A stretch of 64,000 nt of DNA from assembly GCF_004920405.1 (NCBI RefSeq), contig NZ_RFLV01000006.1, positions 62,001 through 126,000 on the forward strand, read 5' to 3'. Under the pieces are notes generated by a model. The model did not search any database, was not told where the DNA came from, and saw only the letters and a program-made list of their open reading frames with translations. Source of the stretch: Pseudomonas leptonychotis (lineage in GTDB: Bacteria; Pseudomonadota; Gammaproteobacteria; Pseudomonadales; Pseudomonadaceae). Both the position numbers and the translations under genes were made by a program. The stretch's first letter is position 1, and every line of letters starts with the position of its first letter. This document shows positions 34,178 to 44,633 of the stretch, piece by piece.

Positions 34178-36147
34178 GCGTGCGCTCCCGTCATGCCCAA
34201 CGCATCACGCACGCGGGTACGCACTTTCATCCGGTAACGCTTGTCGCAAGCTGAGAGGAAGCCACCCAAGCCCATCAACAGCGCGCCGAACCAGATCCAA
34301 CGTACAAAGGGTTTGATGTGCACCCGCACCGCCCAAGCGCCGTTTTCCAAGGGTTCACCCAAGGCAACAAACAGGTCGCGGGTAATCCCGGCGTCAATGC
34401 CGGCTTCGGTCATGACGGACTGCTGCACGGTGTACAGACGCTTCTCCGGGTGCAGCACAGCAATCTGCTGGCCGTCTTCAAGAATGCGCACAGTGCCTTT
34501 ATCCGAAGTGAAGTTTGGCCCCTCAAAGTGTTCAGCCCCTTCGAAGATAAACTGGTAACCGCCGATATCCACCGATTCACCTGGTGCCATGCGCATGTCA
34601 CGTTCGAAGCTGCCCATGCTGGTCAGCACTACGCCAAGGGCGCACACCGCCATGCCCAGGTGTGCCGTCTGCATGCCCCAATAACTGCGGGTCAGGCTTG
34701 GCAGGCCACGGAAAAAGCCTTTGTGGCGGGTCTTCTCGACAATATCGCGCACCCCAGCGAGCACCACCCATGCCGCCAACAGGCACACGCCGAGCACGGC
34801 CCAGTTGAAATCGCCGACCAGTAAGGTCGCGATCACGGCGAGCACCACGCTGCCGATCAACACCGGCGCCAGCATGCTCAGCAACCACTGCACGGGCGTG
34901 TCCTTCCAACGCACGACCACACCGACCGCCATCATCGCCATGAGCAGGCCCATCAGCGGTACGAACAGGGCATTGAAGTACGGCGGGCCAACCGACAACT
35001 TGGCGCCGGTCATGGCATCCAGCACCAACGGGTACAGGGTGCCGAGCAGAATCATCGCCGCAGACACCACCAAAATCAGGTTATTCACCAGCAACAAGGT
35101 TTCCCGCGACCATAGGGCAAAACCGACCTGACTCTTGACCACCGGCGCGCGCAAGGCAAACAAGGCCAACGAGCTCCCCACGACGAGCAGCAGGAAAGCC
35201 AAGATGAATACGCCCCGCTCAGGGTCGCTGGCAAAGGCATGCACCGAGGTCAGCACGCCAGAGCGCACCAGGAATGTGCCCAGTAGGCTGAGGGAGAAGG
35301 CAGCGATGGCCAGCAGCACGGTCCAGCTCTTGAATACTCCGCGTTTTTCCGTGACCGCCAAGGAGTGGATCAACGCCGTGCCGACCAGCCAAGGCATAAA
35401 CGAAGCGTTTTCCACCGGGTCCCAGAACCACCAGCCGCCCCAGCCAAGCTCGTAGTAAGCCCACCAAGACCCCAGGGCAATACCGATACCGAGAAACGCC
35501 CAGGCGACAATGGTCCATGGCCGCGACCAGCGTGCCCAGGCCGCGTCCAGCTTGCCACCCAGCAACGCTGCAATGGCGAAAGCGAAGGCGACGGAGAAAC
35601 CGACATACCCCATGTACAGCATCGGCGGGTGAATAATCAGGCCAAAGTCCTGTAGCAATGGGTTGAGGTCACGGCCATCGGTAGGCGTATCGAACAACAA
35701 GCGTTCGAACGGGTTGGAGGTCACGATCAGAAACAGCAAAAAACCAATGCTGATGATGCCCATCACACCCAGCACCCGCGCCAGCACTTCTTCCGGCAAC
35801 TGGCGAGAGAAGATCGATACTGCAAAGGTCCAGCCGGCCAGGATCAAGCCCCACAACAGCAAGGAACCTTCATGAGCACCCCATACGGCGCTGAATTTGA
35901 AGTACCAAGGCAGTGCACTGTTGGAGTTACTGGCCACATAGGCGACGGTGAAATCGTCGACCATAAAGGCGTAGGTCAAGCAGATAAACGCGAACAGCAT
36001 AAAGCTGAACTGCCCCCAGGCTGCCGGCTGCGCCAGGCTCATCCATTGCCGGTCGCCGCGCCAGGCGCCAATCAGTGGCAGGGTGGCCTGCACCAGCGCC
36101 ATGCACAGCGCCAGAATCATCGCTAAATGGCCGAGTTCGGGGATCAT
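34174..36147 (-). CDS. ccmF: Cytochrome c haem lyase subunit CcmF
   Basis: The 657-residue polytopic protein joins haem to apocytochrome c. It has about 15 hydrophobic spans, the WWD haem-handling motif [20 protein letters not shown], and the start [20 protein letters not shown]. The length fits the family (about 650). It overlaps ccmE upstream (ATGA) and ccmG downstream, as expected for the operon. Confidence 0.96.
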   Translation of the reverse strand: MIPELGHLAMILALCMALVQATLPLIGAWRGDRQWMSLAQPAAWGQFSFMLFAFICLTYAFMVDDFTVAYVASNSNSALPWYFKFSAVWGAHEGSLLLWGLILAGWTFAVSIFSRQLPEEVLARVLGVMGIISIGFLLFLIVTSNPFERLLFDTPTDGRDLNPLLQDFGLIIHPPMLYMGYVGFSVAFAFAIAALLGGKLDAAWARWSRPWTIVAWAFLGIGIALGSWWAYYELGWGGWWFWDPVENASFMPWLVGTALIHSLAVTEKRGVFKSWTVLLAIAAFSLSLLGTFLVRSGVLTSVHAFASDPERGVFILAFLLLVVGSSLALFALRAPVVKSQVGFALWSRETLLLVNNLILVVSAAMILLGTLYPLVLDAMTGAKLSVGPPYFNALFVPLMGLLMAMMAVGVVVRWKDTPVQWLLSMLAPVLIGSVVLAVIATLLVGDFNWAVLGVCLLAAWVVLAGVRDIVEKTRHKGFFRGLPSLTRSYWGMQTAHLGMAVCALGVVLTSMGSFERDMRMAPGESVDIGGYQFIFEGAEHFEGPNFTSDKGTVRILEDGQQIAVLHPEKRLYTVQQSVMTEAGIDAGITRDLFVALGEPLENGAWAVRVHIKPFVRWIWFGALLMGLGGFLSACDKRYRMKVRTRVRDALGMTGAHA

Positions 36148-36632
36148 TGTGCGTACTCCGATTGGGCCGCTTGTTTAGTCGCTTTGGCCGCATCATGTTG
36201 CTGCTGCATGCCGCTCTGTTCCAGCGCCTGCATGACTTCTGGGGGCATGTAGTTCTCATCGTGTTTAGCCAACACTTCATCGGCAATCAACACGTTTTGG
36301 GCATCGAGCTTACCCATGGCGACAATGCCCTGCCCTTCACGGAATAGATCGGGAAGAATGCCGCTGAAGCGGATGGTCACGCGCTTGGCACCATCGGTGA
36401 CGACAAAGTCGGTTTCCAGCGAATCACTGGAGCGCTTTACCGAGCCCTCTTCAACCAAGCCACCGGCTCGGATGCGCGTATCCTGCGGCGCGTCGCCATT
36501 GGCGATCTGGGTGGGCGTGTAAAACAAATTGATGTTTTGTTGCAGCGCGCTCAGGGCCAGAGCCACGGCGACGCCGACACCAGCGATGATGGCCAGCACG
36601 ATAAACAAGCGCTTCTTACGCACGGGGTTCAC
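36144..36632 (-). CDS. ccmE: Haem chaperone CcmE
   Basis: The 162-residue protein carries haem from CcmC to CcmF in the periplasm. It has one N-terminal membrane anchor (about residues 8-30), an OB-fold, and the covalent haem histidine H124 in [13 protein letters not shown]. An Ala/Gln-rich tail follows. It overlaps ccmD and ccmF by 4 bases each. Confidence 0.95.
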   Translation of the reverse strand: MNPVRKKRLFIVLAIIAGVGVAVALALSALQQNINLFYTPTQIANGDAPQDTRIRAGGLVEEGSVKRSSDSLETDFVVTDGAKRVTIRFSGILPDLFREGQGIVAMGKLDAQNVLIADEVLAKHDENYMPPEVMQALEQSGMQQQHDAAKATKQAAQSEYAQ

Positions 36633-36805
36633 TTCAACTCCTCCCGGCGCAAACGACGCGCCTCGTCTTGCAAATAACGGCGACGCGCCAGGATTGGCAG
36701 CGCCACATTCAGCCCCAGCACAATCAGGCTGATGGCATAACAGGACCAGACATAAGGCCCATGGGTGCCCATGGCGAAAAACTCGCTAAAGCTGGCAAAA
36801 CTCAT
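36629..36805 (-). CDS. ccmD: Haem exporter protein CcmD
   Basis: The 58-residue single-span protein links CcmE to the CcmABC complex. The conserved N-terminal [18 protein letters not shown] and the charged tail [16 protein letters not shown] are typical. The start is the ATG at 36805, overlapping the ccmC stop; a longer frame to 36847 runs into ccmC and is less likely. Confidence 0.92.
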   Translation of the reverse strand: MSFASFSEFFAMGTHGPYVWSCYAISLIVLGLNVALPILARRRYLQDEARRLRREELK

Positions 36806-37557
36806 CGGCCTTTCTCCACCAGCGCCTTGACCTCGGCTTTGGCCCAACTGCTGCGCGCCTCACGCTTGAGCACGTCCAGGCGCATGCGCAGCAGCAGCAC
36901 CGCGCCGAAAAAGCAGTAGAAACCGAGCACCATGATCAGCAGCGGCATCCACATTTCAAACGGCATGGCCGGTTTTTCGATCACGCTGAAGGTGGCCGGT
37001 TGATGCAGGGTGTTCCACCACTCCACCGAATATTTGATGATCGGGATATTCACCACCCCGACGATCGCCAACACCGCGCAGGCCTTGGCGGCGCTGTCAC
37101 GATTGGTGATGGCATTGCCCAGGGCGATCACTCCGAAATACAGAAACAGCAGAATCAACATCGAGGTCAGGCGTGCGTCCCAGACCCAGTAAGTACCCCA
37201 GGTCGGCTTGCCCCACACCGCACCGGTCACTAGGGCAATCACGGTCATCCAGGCACCGATGGGCGCTGCCTGCTGCAGGGCGACGTCGGCCAGTTTCATC
37301 TTCCACACCAGGCCAACGGTGCCGGCAACAGCCAGCATCACGTAGATCGATTGGGCGAGAAAGGCAGCCGGCACATGGATGTAGATGATGCGAAAGCTAT
37401 TACCTTGCTGATAATCCGGCGGCGCAAACGCCAACCCCCAGGCGAGGCCCACCAGCAACAACACGGTCGCCGCCAAGGCTAACCAAGGCAGCCAACGGCT
37501 GCTGATCTCATAAAACCACTTGGGCGAGCCGAGCTTGTGAAACCACGTCCAATTCAT
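36802..37557 (-). CDS. ccmC: Haem handling protein CcmC
   Basis: The 251-residue membrane protein loads haem on CcmE. It has six hydrophobic spans, the WWD motif region [20 protein letters not shown] and the conserved N-terminus [16 protein letters not shown]. The ATG at 37557 has GAG six to seven bases upstream; ATGs 4 and 14 codons earlier are alternatives. The gap to ccmB is about 77 bp, the only real break inside the ccm cluster. Confidence 0.93.
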   Translation of the reverse strand: MNWTWFHKLGSPKWFYEISSRWLPWLALAATVLLLVGLAWGLAFAPPDYQQGNSFRIIYIHVPAAFLAQSIYVMLAVAGTVGLVWKMKLADVALQQAAPIGAWMTVIALVTGAVWGKPTWGTYWVWDARLTSMLILLFLYFGVIALGNAITNRDSAAKACAVLAIVGVVNIPIIKYSVEWWNTLHQPATFSVIEKPAMPFEMWMPLLIMVLGFYCFFGAVLLLRMRLDVLKREARSSWAKAEVKALVEKGR

Positions 37558-37634
37558 CAGGTTACTCATCAGTGCTAGGGCTGATCGCCGCACGGGCAAA
37601 TGCTCGGCGTCAGCTGGCCATTCAGGCTTATTGT

Positions 37635-38306
37635 CTACTCAGCGACGCTGATCGTCAGACCCGCGGCGATGGCAAAAGGTGTCAAGGTCACCGCCAATGC
37701 GGTGAGGCTGGCCAGCCACAACAAGTGGCCAACTGCCGGCAATCCTTGCAGGCTGGCTTGTAACGCACCGCTGCCGAGAATCAGCACCGGGATGTACAGC
37801 GGTAAAATCAGCAAAGCGAGCAGTAAACCGCCGCGCTTCAAACCGACCGTCAGTGCTGCGCCCACCGCGCCCAACAAGCTCAAAACCGGTGTGCCCAGCA
37901 GCAGAGAAATCAGCAGCACCGGCAGGCAACGCTCCGGCAACCCCAGCATCAACGCCAACAGCGGTGCCAGCAACACCAGCGCCAAGCCGGAAAACAACCA
38001 GTGTGCCAGCACCTTGGCCAGAACCAGAAGGGCTAGGGGGTGCGGCGAAAGGACCCACTGCTCGAGCGAGCCATCCTCGAAATCACTGCGGAAAAGCCCG
38101 TCCAGCGAGAGCAGCACGGCCAATAGCGCCGCCACCCACACCAGACCTGGCGAAAGGCTTTGTAACAACTGAGTCTGCGGCCCCACCGCTAACGGGAACA
38201 GGGCAATCACAATGGCAAAGAACACCAGCGGGTTGGCCAACTCGGCCGGCCGGCGAAACAGCAAGCGGGCCTCACGGGCCAACAGCAGGGTAAAAACATT
38301 GCTCAT
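37635..38306 (-). CDS. ccmB: ABC transporter permease CcmB
   Basis: The 223-residue protein has six membrane spans and the family motif at the N-terminus [23 protein letters not shown]. Conserved [21 protein letters not shown] follows in the first cytoplasmic loop. With CcmA it uses ATP to release holo-CcmE from CcmC. The start overlaps the ccmA stop (ATGA). Confidence 0.95.
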   Translation of the reverse strand: MSNVFTLLLAREARLLFRRPAELANPLVFFAIVIALFPLAVGPQTQLLQSLSPGLVWVAALLAVLLSLDGLFRSDFEDGSLEQWVLSPHPLALLVLAKVLAHWLFSGLALVLLAPLLALMLGLPERCLPVLLISLLLGTPVLSLLGAVGAALTVGLKRGGLLLALLILPLYIPVLILGSGALQASLQGLPAVGHLLWLASLTALAVTLTPFAIAAGLTISVAE

Positions 38307-38938
38307 GCTGTGCGTTGCCCCAAATCAAGCTCACGATAACCAGATGGCTTGACCATCAACTCATGATGCGTGGTCAACACCACGAGGCCGCCCTGCTCAC
38401 AATGCGCGGCCAGGTGGTGCTCCAGCTGCACGACCGCAGCTTTGTCTAACGCGGTGAACGGCTCATCGAGCACCCATAACGATGGACCCGGCAGATACAA
38501 ACGTGCCAGCGCCACGCGCCGCTGCTGCCCGGCAGATAAGGTATGGCACGGCACATCTTCAAAACCGCGCAGCCCAACCGCCGCTAGCGCCTGCCAAATG
38601 GCTTCGCGTTCGGCCGGTTGATGCAGGGCGCAAAGCCAAGTGAGGTTCTCTTCTGCAGTGAGCAAGCCCTTGATGCCAGCGGCATGGCCGATCCACAACA
38701 GATTACGCGCCAGTTCGGCACGCTGCGCCGCCAAAGGCCGGCCATTCAATAGAATTTCACCCGAGGTAGGTTGCATCAAACCGGCCATCAACCGCAGTAA
38801 GCTGGTCTTGCCACTGCCATTGGGGCCGGCCACCTGCAACATCTCACCGGGAACCAGACGCAGCTCCAGATGCTCGAACAGCATGCGCCAATCCCGCTCA
38901 CAGGCGAGCGCAACGGCTTCGAGAAGAGGACTGGTCAA
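38303..38938 (-). CDS. ccmA: ABC transporter ATP-binding protein CcmA
   Basis: The 211-residue ATPase has Walker [12 protein letters not shown], the signature [15 protein letters not shown], Walker [13 protein letters not shown] and the H-loop THH. It is the first gene of the ccm operon. A TATAAT-like box (39042-39047, minus strand) about 105 bp upstream is a possible -10, but the -35 is poor. Confidence 0.95.
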   Translation of the reverse strand: MTSPLLEAVALACERDWRMLFEHLELRLVPGEMLQVAGPNGSGKTSLLRLMAGLMQPTSGEILLNGRPLAAQRAELARNLLWIGHAAGIKGLLTAEENLTWLCALHQPAEREAIWQALAAVGLRGFEDVPCHTLSAGQQRRVALARLYLPGPSLWVLDEPFTALDKAAVVQLEHHLAAHCEQGGLVVLTTHHELMVKPSGYRELDLGQRTA

Positions 38939-39101
38939 GGCATCGGCACCTAAGATGGATGGCTAAAGCGGTTCAAGTCGGCAGAGTCTTGGCCGCTATA
39001 CTGACGCGAGTGGAATGCGCAGCCAAACCAGACGGGGCGCGATTATACATGCCCCGCCCTGCCTCCCGCAGTGAGCATTTTCGACAGGGTGTAACCCGCC
39101 A

Positions 39102-40646
39102 ATGAGTGAAATCAGCAGCCCTCGGCCTATTGCGCCGACGCCCCCCAGTAATCGCCCAAACGCCGTAGCGGCGGACTTGGCGGTAAAACTGCTACAGCCC
39201 ATGCAGGGCTTGTTGGCCAGCGGTGAAACCGCCAAGGCCGAAGTCATCGCCCTGAAAGAAGTCGCGCAGAGCTTTCAGGTGCTGCTCAAACTGACCCTCA
39301 ACAACGGCAGCCAAACCACCCTTGAGGCCAACAGCCCTCGCCCGCTGGCCCAGGGTACGACACTGACCGTAACCGCTTTGTCGGAAACACGCCTGGCGCT
39401 TGCCGTGCTAGCCGGTGGCGACAAGCCGCTGACCAGCCTGGACCTCGAACAACTGCCAGTGGGTACCCTGCTGCAAGGCAAGGTGGTCGCCCGCGAACAA
39501 GTGCTGCAAGGCCGCGCACAGCAAGTGATCTACAAAGTGCTGGTCAGCCTGCTCAACACGCCCCTGGCAGGCAGCAAGCTCTCCCTGGAAACCCCGCTGG
39601 CGCTGCCTTTAGGCAGCCTCCTCAGCGCCCAGGTGGAAGGCAGTCAGACGTTGAACTTTATGCCCTTGAGCAGCCGCCTGGATCAACTTGCCCTCAACCA
39701 GCAGCTGGGTAGTCAAAGCAATCGGCAAGGTTCGCTAGAAGGGTTGTTCACTGCGCTGCAAGGGTTACGCGGCAATGCAGAAATGAGCGAAGGCTTGCGC
39801 ACGAGTATCGACAAGCTGTTTGGCGCCCTGCCTGACGCGACTCAATTGAGCAGCCCCAAAGGCCTGGCCATGGCCCTGGAAAACAGCGGCATTGTGCTGG
39901 AAAGCAAATTGCTCGGCGGACAAGGCCAAGCCCTGCCGACGGACCTGAAAGCCAACTTGCTGCGCCTGATCACCCAGCTACTGCCTAACCTGCCTGCAAG
40001 TGCCCCACTTGCTGCGGCGAATGCCAGTTCAGCACTGGCTCAAGCCATGCCAGCTCTGGCGCGCGACTTACTCGGCAGTCTTGGCAAAGCCAATCACCGC
40101 CAGCAGGCACTGAACTTCCCCCTGCCCTCGCGCCTGCTGCAGGCCATGGAGGGCGAGGCTGACCTGGAAACACTACTCAAGCTTGCGGCGGCGGCTATCT
40201 CGCGCTTGCAAACCCATCAACTGTCCAGCCTGGCGCAGAGCCAAGTCGGCCCAGATGGCAACCTGCTGACCACCTGGCAACTGGAGTTGCCCATGCGCAA
40301 CCAGCAAGAGTTGGTGCCCTTACAGGTAAAAATACAGCGCGAGGACAGCAACAAGTCGGACAACCAGGAAAAAAAGGAAACACTGTGGAAAGTCGAACTG
40401 GCGTTCGATCTTGAGCCACTGGGCCCACTGCAAGTCCAGGCCCAGCTGGCTCACGGCCGCCTATCCAGTCAGCTCTGGGCTGAACGCAGCAGCACCGTCA
40501 GCCTGATTGACGCGGAGCTGGACAATTTGCGCCAACGCCTCAATGCCACTGGCGTACTGGTTGGCGAACTCGCTTGCAACCAAGGCATACCGCCACGCGG
40601 GCCACGAACGACCCTGGAACAACGCTGGGTGGATGAAACCGCATGA
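39102..40646 (+). CDS. Second FliK-like flagellar hook-length control domain protein
   Basis: The 514-residue protein has a long Leu/Ala/Ser/Gln-rich N-terminal part and a C-terminal Flg_hook domain (about residues 395-500). The domain includes LLTTWQLELPMRNQQELVPLQVKI, then VELAFDLEPLGPLQVQ and SLIDAELDNLRQRLNATG. It is distinct from the fliK at 61107. Its stop overlaps the start of a short FlhB-like gene, so the pair is translated together. The genuine hook-length role is not known for this paralogue. It is divergent from ccmA. Confidence 0.8.
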   Translation: MSEISSPRPIAPTPPSNRPNAVAADLAVKLLQPMQGLLASGETAKAEVIALKEVAQSFQVLLKLTLNNGSQTTLEANSPRPLAQGTTLTVTALSETRLALAVLAGGDKPLTSLDLEQLPVGTLLQGKVVAREQVLQGRAQQVIYKVLVSLLNTPLAGSKLSLETPLALPLGSLLSAQVEGSQTLNFMPLSSRLDQLALNQQLGSQSNRQGSLEGLFTALQGLRGNAEMSEGLRTSIDKLFGALPDATQLSSPKGLAMALENSGIVLESKLLGGQGQALPTDLKANLLRLITQLLPNLPASAPLAAANASSALAQAMPALARDLLGSLGKANHRQQALNFPLPSRLLQAMEGEADLETLLKLAAAAISRLQTHQLSSLAQSQVGPDGNLLTTWQLELPMRNQQELVPLQVKIQREDSNKSDNQEKKETLWKVELAFDLEPLGPLQVQAQLAHGRLSSQLWAERSSTVSLIDAELDNLRQRLNATGVLVGELACNQGIPPRGPRTTLEQRWVDETA

Positions 40647-40969
40647 AGAAGCCTGCACCACGCCAAGCCATCGCACTTACCTATGACGGTCAGAGCGCGC
40701 CAGTGCTCAGCGCTAAAGGCGATGATGAGCTGGCCGAAGCCATCCTCGCCATCGCCCGCGAATACGAAGTGCCGATCTACGAAAATGCCGAGCTGGTACG
40801 CCTGCTCGCGCGCCTGGAGCTGGGCGATGCGATTCCCGAGCAGCTGTATCGCTGTATCGCGGAAATCATCGCTTTTGCTTGGTATTTGAAGGGCAAGTCG
40901 CCTGCCAGCAGTGAACGCGACACCGACATCACGCCGCCGCTACGCTTGCTGGAAGGTCCGGCACACTGA
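40643..40969 (+). CDS. Short FlhB-like (C-terminal domain) export protein
   Basis: The 108-residue protein matches the part of FlhB after the NPTH cleavage site: AIALTYDGQSAPVLSAKGDDELAE, then YEVPIYENAELVRLLARLELGDAIPEQLY and IIAFAWYLKGK. It has no membrane region and no NPTH motif, so it looks like a free FlhB-CC, also called FhlB. Together with the FliK-like neighbour it repeats the known FliK-FlhB partnership. Function is unproven, though FlhB-CC fragments can substitute for part of FlhB in some bacteria. Confidence 0.85.
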   Translation: MKKPAPRQAIALTYDGQSAPVLSAKGDDELAEAILAIAREYEVPIYENAELVRLLARLELGDAIPEQLYRCIAEIIAFAWYLKGKSPASSERDTDITPPLRLLEGPAH

Positions 40970-40993
40970 GTATTAAGTAGGCGGTGAGGAGAG

Positions 40994-41398
40994 TCAGGAC
41001 CGTTGCAGCTTAGCCTGCTGCATCTTACTGACTAGCTCGGCCTCAGCCTTACTAAGGCCGCAAGACTGGGTGAGGTCATCCACGCTAGCGCCCATACCCG
41101 CCAGACGCGCAGCCTGGGTAAACGACAGACTACTGGGGTCACGCTGCTCGATCTGACTGAGTTTGTCTGGCAAAGGCGCGACCACACGCCTCAACTCATG
41201 CAACTCCTCACCCATCTGCACGCTACCGGTCAGATAGGCATCCAGGCGTCGACTGAGCTCCTTGAGTCGTCGATCACGCACTGCATCACGCTCGCCTTGC
41301 AGCTTTATAGCGTCGCGCAACTGCCTGGTCAGCCAGATACAGGCGCCTACCAGCCCCAGGCAAACCAGGGCCAGCGCGATGAGCAGCGCGTCGAACAT
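40994..41398 (-). CDS. DUF2802 membrane-anchored protein
   Basis: The 134-residue protein has one N-terminal helix (about residues 4-24), a coiled-coil stretch (about 28-75) and a small C-terminal helical domain TQAARLAGMGASVDDLTQSCGLSKAEAELV. It is the usual last gene of the Pseudomonas chemotaxis cluster. It lies 3 bp from cheW. No biochemical role is known to me. Confidence 0.82.
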   Translation of the reverse strand: MFDALLIALALVCLGLVGACIWLTRQLRDAIKLQGERDAVRDRRLKELSRRLDAYLTGSVQMGEELHELRRVVAPLPDKLSQIEQRDPSSLSFTQAARLAGMGASVDDLTQSCGLSKAEAELVSKMQQAKLQRS

Positions 41399-41401
41399 GA
41401 C

Positions 41402-41881
41402 CTAGATACTCTCCAGATCGGACCACTCTTCTTCGCTCATCATCTTGTCCAGCTCAACCAGAATCAGCAGTTCGCCGTTCTTGTTGCACACACCCTGGAT
41501 AAACTTGGCCGATTCGTCATTACCCACGTTCGGTGCGGTTTCCACTTCCGACTGGCGCAGATAAACCACCTCAGCCACGCTGTCGACCAGAATACCGACC
41601 ACCTGCTTGTCGGCCTCGATGATCACAATACGGGTATTGTCGGTCACCTCGGTGGAGTCGAGCCCAAACCGCTGGCGCGTGTCGATCACGGTCACCACGT
41701 TGCCGCGCAGATTGATGATGCCCAGCACATAGCTCGGAGCACCCGGCACAGGAGCAATTTCGGTATAGCGCAGGACTTCTTGAACCTGCATCACGTTGAT
41801 GCCATAGGTTTCATTGTCCAGGCGGAACGTCACCCACTGCAGAATCGGATCGTCAGAACCTTGTGCAGAACTTTTCTTCAT
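41402..41881 (-). CDS. cheW: Chemotaxis coupling protein CheW
   Basis: The 159-residue protein links chemoreceptors to CheA. It has the two SH3-like subdomains of CheW: FRLDNETYGINVMQVQEVLRYTEIAPVPGAP and GIINLRGNVVTVIDTRQRFGL. Later blocks are VGILVDSVAEVVYL and GVCNKNGELLILVELDKM. It is cotranscribed with the DUF2802 gene. The gap to the upstream CheW-domain gene is 105 bp and holds a GC-rich dyad near cgctcgcggcggcgatcgcg. Confidence 0.95.
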   Translation of the reverse strand: MKKSSAQGSDDPILQWVTFRLDNETYGINVMQVQEVLRYTEIAPVPGAPSYVLGIINLRGNVVTVIDTRQRFGLDSTEVTDNTRIVIIEADKQVVGILVDSVAEVVYLRQSEVETAPNVGNDESAKFIQGVCNKNGELLILVELDKMMSEEEWSDLESI

Positions 41882-41986
41882 GTCCCTAGCCTCGTCATGA
41901 ACCGCTCGCGGCGGCGATCGCGGGTGTATACCCCGCTGTCATTACTATAGTTGCAAAGCTGCGCTCATCGCACAGCCCGGTGTTAT

Positions 41987-42823
41987 TCAATGCGCTTGCT
42001 TGGCAGCCATACGTTTGGCTGCGCCGCTGGCAATCAGCTCAGCCAAGGACGCGATATCCAGCAAGGCGCACATGTGTTCAATCACCGTACCCGCCAGCCA
42101 CGGACGCTGCGTGCGCTGACTGCGCCATTTGACCTCGTTAGGGTCGAGACGAATCGAGCGGCTGACCTGGTGCACCGCCAGCCCCCATTCATAACCCTGA
42201 ACAGAAATCACATACTGCAGCCCTTCGCGAAAATCATCACGATAGCGGTCAGGCATAACCCAGCGCGCGGTATCAAGCACCTTCAGATTGCCCGACTGAG
42301 AGGGCAGTATGCCGAGAAACCAGTCTGGCTGGCCAAATAATGGCGTGAGCTCCTGGCCCTCCAGTGGATAGATCGAACCCAGACACACAAGCGGCACTGC
42401 CAGTGTCAGGCCGGCCACATCAAACAACAGGCATTCGAACGGGCCCTCGGCCCACTCCGGCCGCCCCTGCAACACCGGCTCAGGCACCACCAACACATGG
42501 GGAACCGGCTGCATTACCTCGACCGCCACTGCCGCTTCAATCACCTGCGGTGGTTCGATGTGAACCTCAATTTCCGGCGCCGGCATCTCGATAGTTGGCA
42601 GCACCAATGGGCGTGGCGCGAGCTCAGCCAAAGGCTTAGCAGCAATGGTTTGCACCTGCGGCATTACCCGGGCATCGCGCACCTGCTCCTCAAGCACCGC
42701 CGCCTCAAACTCATCCAGCGTGATGCTACCAGCAAGTTCGACCGCAGCCTCCTGCAGCAAGCCGTCCAGGTAGGACTGCAAAGCCAGTTGCGAACGTGTA
42801 GCGGTGACGAGAGGACGACTCAT
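41987..42823 (-). CDS. CheW-domain protein of the ParP type
   Basis: The 278-residue protein has a short N-terminal helical segment (about residues 8-50, QLALQSYLDGLLQEAA), a Pro/Val/Glu-rich linker (about 65-135), then a CheW domain (about 140-265: FECLLFDVAGLTLAVPLVCLG). It matches the ParP architecture, which stabilises polar chemosensory arrays with the ParA-like ParC. The ParA gene lies directly upstream. The ATG at 42823 gives MSRPLVTATRS, as in homologues; an ATG seven codons earlier lacks a better site. Confidence 0.82.
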   Translation of the reverse strand: MSRPLVTATRSQLALQSYLDGLLQEAAVELAGSITLDEFEAAVLEEQVRDARVMPQVQTIAAKPLAELAPRPLVLPTIEMPAPEIEVHIEPPQVIEAAVAVEVMQPVPHVLVVPEPVLQGRPEWAEGPFECLLFDVAGLTLAVPLVCLGSIYPLEGQELTPLFGQPDWFLGILPSQSGNLKVLDTARWVMPDRYRDDFREGLQYVISVQGYEWGLAVHQVSRSIRLDPNEVKWRSQRTQRPWLAGTVIEHMCALLDIASLAELIASGAAKRMAAKQAH

Positions 42824-42910
42824 GAACACAACCCGAAATAACAATCTGTACAGACTATCGGCCGCGCTAGCGACAGACTTGAGCCTATATCTTCAGCATA
42901 GCCGTTCATC

Positions 42911-43699
42911 TCAGGCGACCTGCGCGGCAATCTGTTGCGACAGCAAATGTTTGAGCAGTGCGCGATAGGCGATGACACCCCGACTATTGTTGTCGAACGT
43001 CGACGGTGTAAGCCCCGCCCGGCTAGCATCGCGCAGGCGCGTATCGACGGGAATATAGGCCGGCCACAGATGTTCAGGATAACTGTTACGCAACACCCGC
43101 AGCGTGCTCATGGAGGCCTGGGTACGGCGATCAAACAGAGTGGGGACGATGGTGTAAGGCAATGCCTGCTGCCGCGAGCGATTGATCATCGCAAGGGTAT
43201 TGACCATCCGCTCAAGACCTTTTACCGCGAGAAACTCGGTCTGTACCGGGATTACCAACTGCTGACAGGCCGCCAAGGCATTGACCATAAGCACGCCCAA
43301 CAAGGGCGGACTATCGATTACGGCATGATCAAAATCCTGCCAGAGCTGCGCCAAGCTCTTGGCAATCACCAAACCCAGGCCGCTCTGCCCAGGCGACTGA
43401 CGCTCTAGCGTGGCCAGCGCAGTGCTGGAAGGCAATAGGGAAATACGCTCATCGCTGGTAGGCAGCAGGAGCTGCTTGGGCAAGCCGCGCGGCACGCTGC
43501 CCTTATGCTGAAACAGGTCAAAGCTGCTGTGCTCCAGGCTGTCGGGGTCGTGCCCGAAATAACTGGTCATCGACCCATGGGGATCGAGGTCGACAACCAC
43601 CACGCGCTTACCAGCATCGGCCAACAGGCCTGCTAGCGCGATTGATGTGGTGGTCTTGCCGACTCCACCTTTTTGATTGGCTACTGCCCAGACTCTCAT
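42911..43699 (-). CDS. ParA-family ATPase for chemosensory array placement (ParC type)
   Basis: The 262-residue protein has the deviant Walker A VANQKGGVGKTTTSIALAG, the switch VVDLDPHGSMTSY and a Walker B-like HAVIDSPPLLG. This is the ParA/MinD fold. In Pseudomonas and Vibrio such a gene between motD and the ParP-like gene sets the polar position of chemotaxis arrays. The ATG at 43699 is 9 bases after GGGAGG. An ATG three codons earlier would overlap that site. Confidence 0.9.
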   Translation of the reverse strand: MRVWAVANQKGGVGKTTTSIALAGLLADAGKRVVVVDLDPHGSMTSYFGHDPDSLEHSSFDLFQHKGSVPRGLPKQLLLPTSDERISLLPSSTALATLERQSPGQSGLGLVIAKSLAQLWQDFDHAVIDSPPLLGVLMVNALAACQQLVIPVQTEFLAVKGLERMVNTLAMINRSRQQALPYTIVPTLFDRRTQASMSTLRVLRNSYPEHLWPAYIPVDTRLRDASRAGLTPSTFDNNSRGVIAYRALLKHLLSQQIAAQVA

Positions 43700-43751
43700 C
43701 GTAATCATCCTCCCGGTACAGCTGCAGTCTGACCGAGAATGTGTGCCGCCC

Positions 43752-44621
43752 TTATGGGGCTGGCGACGGGGGATTGACGGCACCCGCTTGCGGGGCCGGC
43801 GCTGCCGGAGTTTTTGCAGGTTGCGTGCCAGCTCGTTGCAGGGCCGCATCGGGTTTAGCATTGGCACTGCCCACACCGCTGACACTGCGACGTATATCTA
43901 GATTGCGTGAGATCACTAACACCACCCGGCGGTTGCGGCCACGCCCCTCTGCTGTGGTGTTATCGGCAATGGGCTGAAACTCACCATAACCCACTGCGGC
44001 CAACCGACTCGGCTTGACACCTTCGATCGCTAGCATCCGCACAATACTGGCAGCTCGCGCGGTAGAAAGCTCCCAGTTGGTCGGAAATTGCGCAGTTTGG
44101 ATCGGCAGGTTATCGGTGAAACCTTCCACGTGAACCGGATTTTCGTAGGGCGCCAGAATTCTGGCTATTTTCTCGATGATATCGAAGGCCGCATTGTTGG
44201 GTATGGCATCGCCGCTGGTAAACAGCAAACTGGAGCTAAGTTCAATTTCAATCCACAGCTCATTGCCACTGACCTTGAGCTGTTCGGCCTGAATCAAATC
44301 ACCGAATGCTTCACGCACACTGTTAGCGATGCTTTCCAGTGAGTCCGCAGCAGACAGCGTGCTTTCCTCATCCACCAGTGAACGATCTGGCTCAGTGGTG
44401 CGCGGTCGTTCATCGCCGACCGGAATCGGCTTTATGGCCCGATCAGGCTGATTGAACACGCCCGTCAGGCTGTCCGAAAGAATTTTGTACTTACCTTCAT
44501 TGATCGACGAGATCGAATACATCACCACGAAAAACGCGAACAGCAAGGTGATGAAGTCCGCATAGGAAACTAACCAACGCTCGTGGTTCTCATGTTCTTC
44601 TTGATGTCGCCGGCGGGCCAT
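43752..44621 (-). CDS. motD: Flagellar motor stator protein MotD
   Basis: The 289-residue MotB homologue has a single membrane helix with the proton-binding aspartate D22 (SYADFITLLFAFFVVMYSIS). A plug-like region follows. The OmpA peptidoglycan-binding domain (about 120-245) has VEGFTDNLPIQTAQFPTNWE, LSTARAASIVRML and GRGRNRRVVLVI. With MotC it forms the second stator of Pseudomonas, important for swarming. It lies 12 bp after motC. Confidence 0.94.
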   Translation of the reverse strand: MARRRHQEEHENHERWLVSYADFITLLFAFFVVMYSISSINEGKYKILSDSLTGVFNQPDRAIKPIPVGDERPRTTEPDRSLVDEESTLSAADSLESIANSVREAFGDLIQAEQLKVSGNELWIEIELSSSLLFTSGDAIPNNAAFDIIEKIARILAPYENPVHVEGFTDNLPIQTAQFPTNWELSTARAASIVRMLAIEGVKPSRLAAVGYGEFQPIADNTTAEGRGRNRRVVLVISRNLDIRRSVSGVGSANAKPDAALQRAGTQPAKTPAAPAPQAGAVNPPSPAP

Positions 44622-44633
44622 ACGGTGTCCCCA

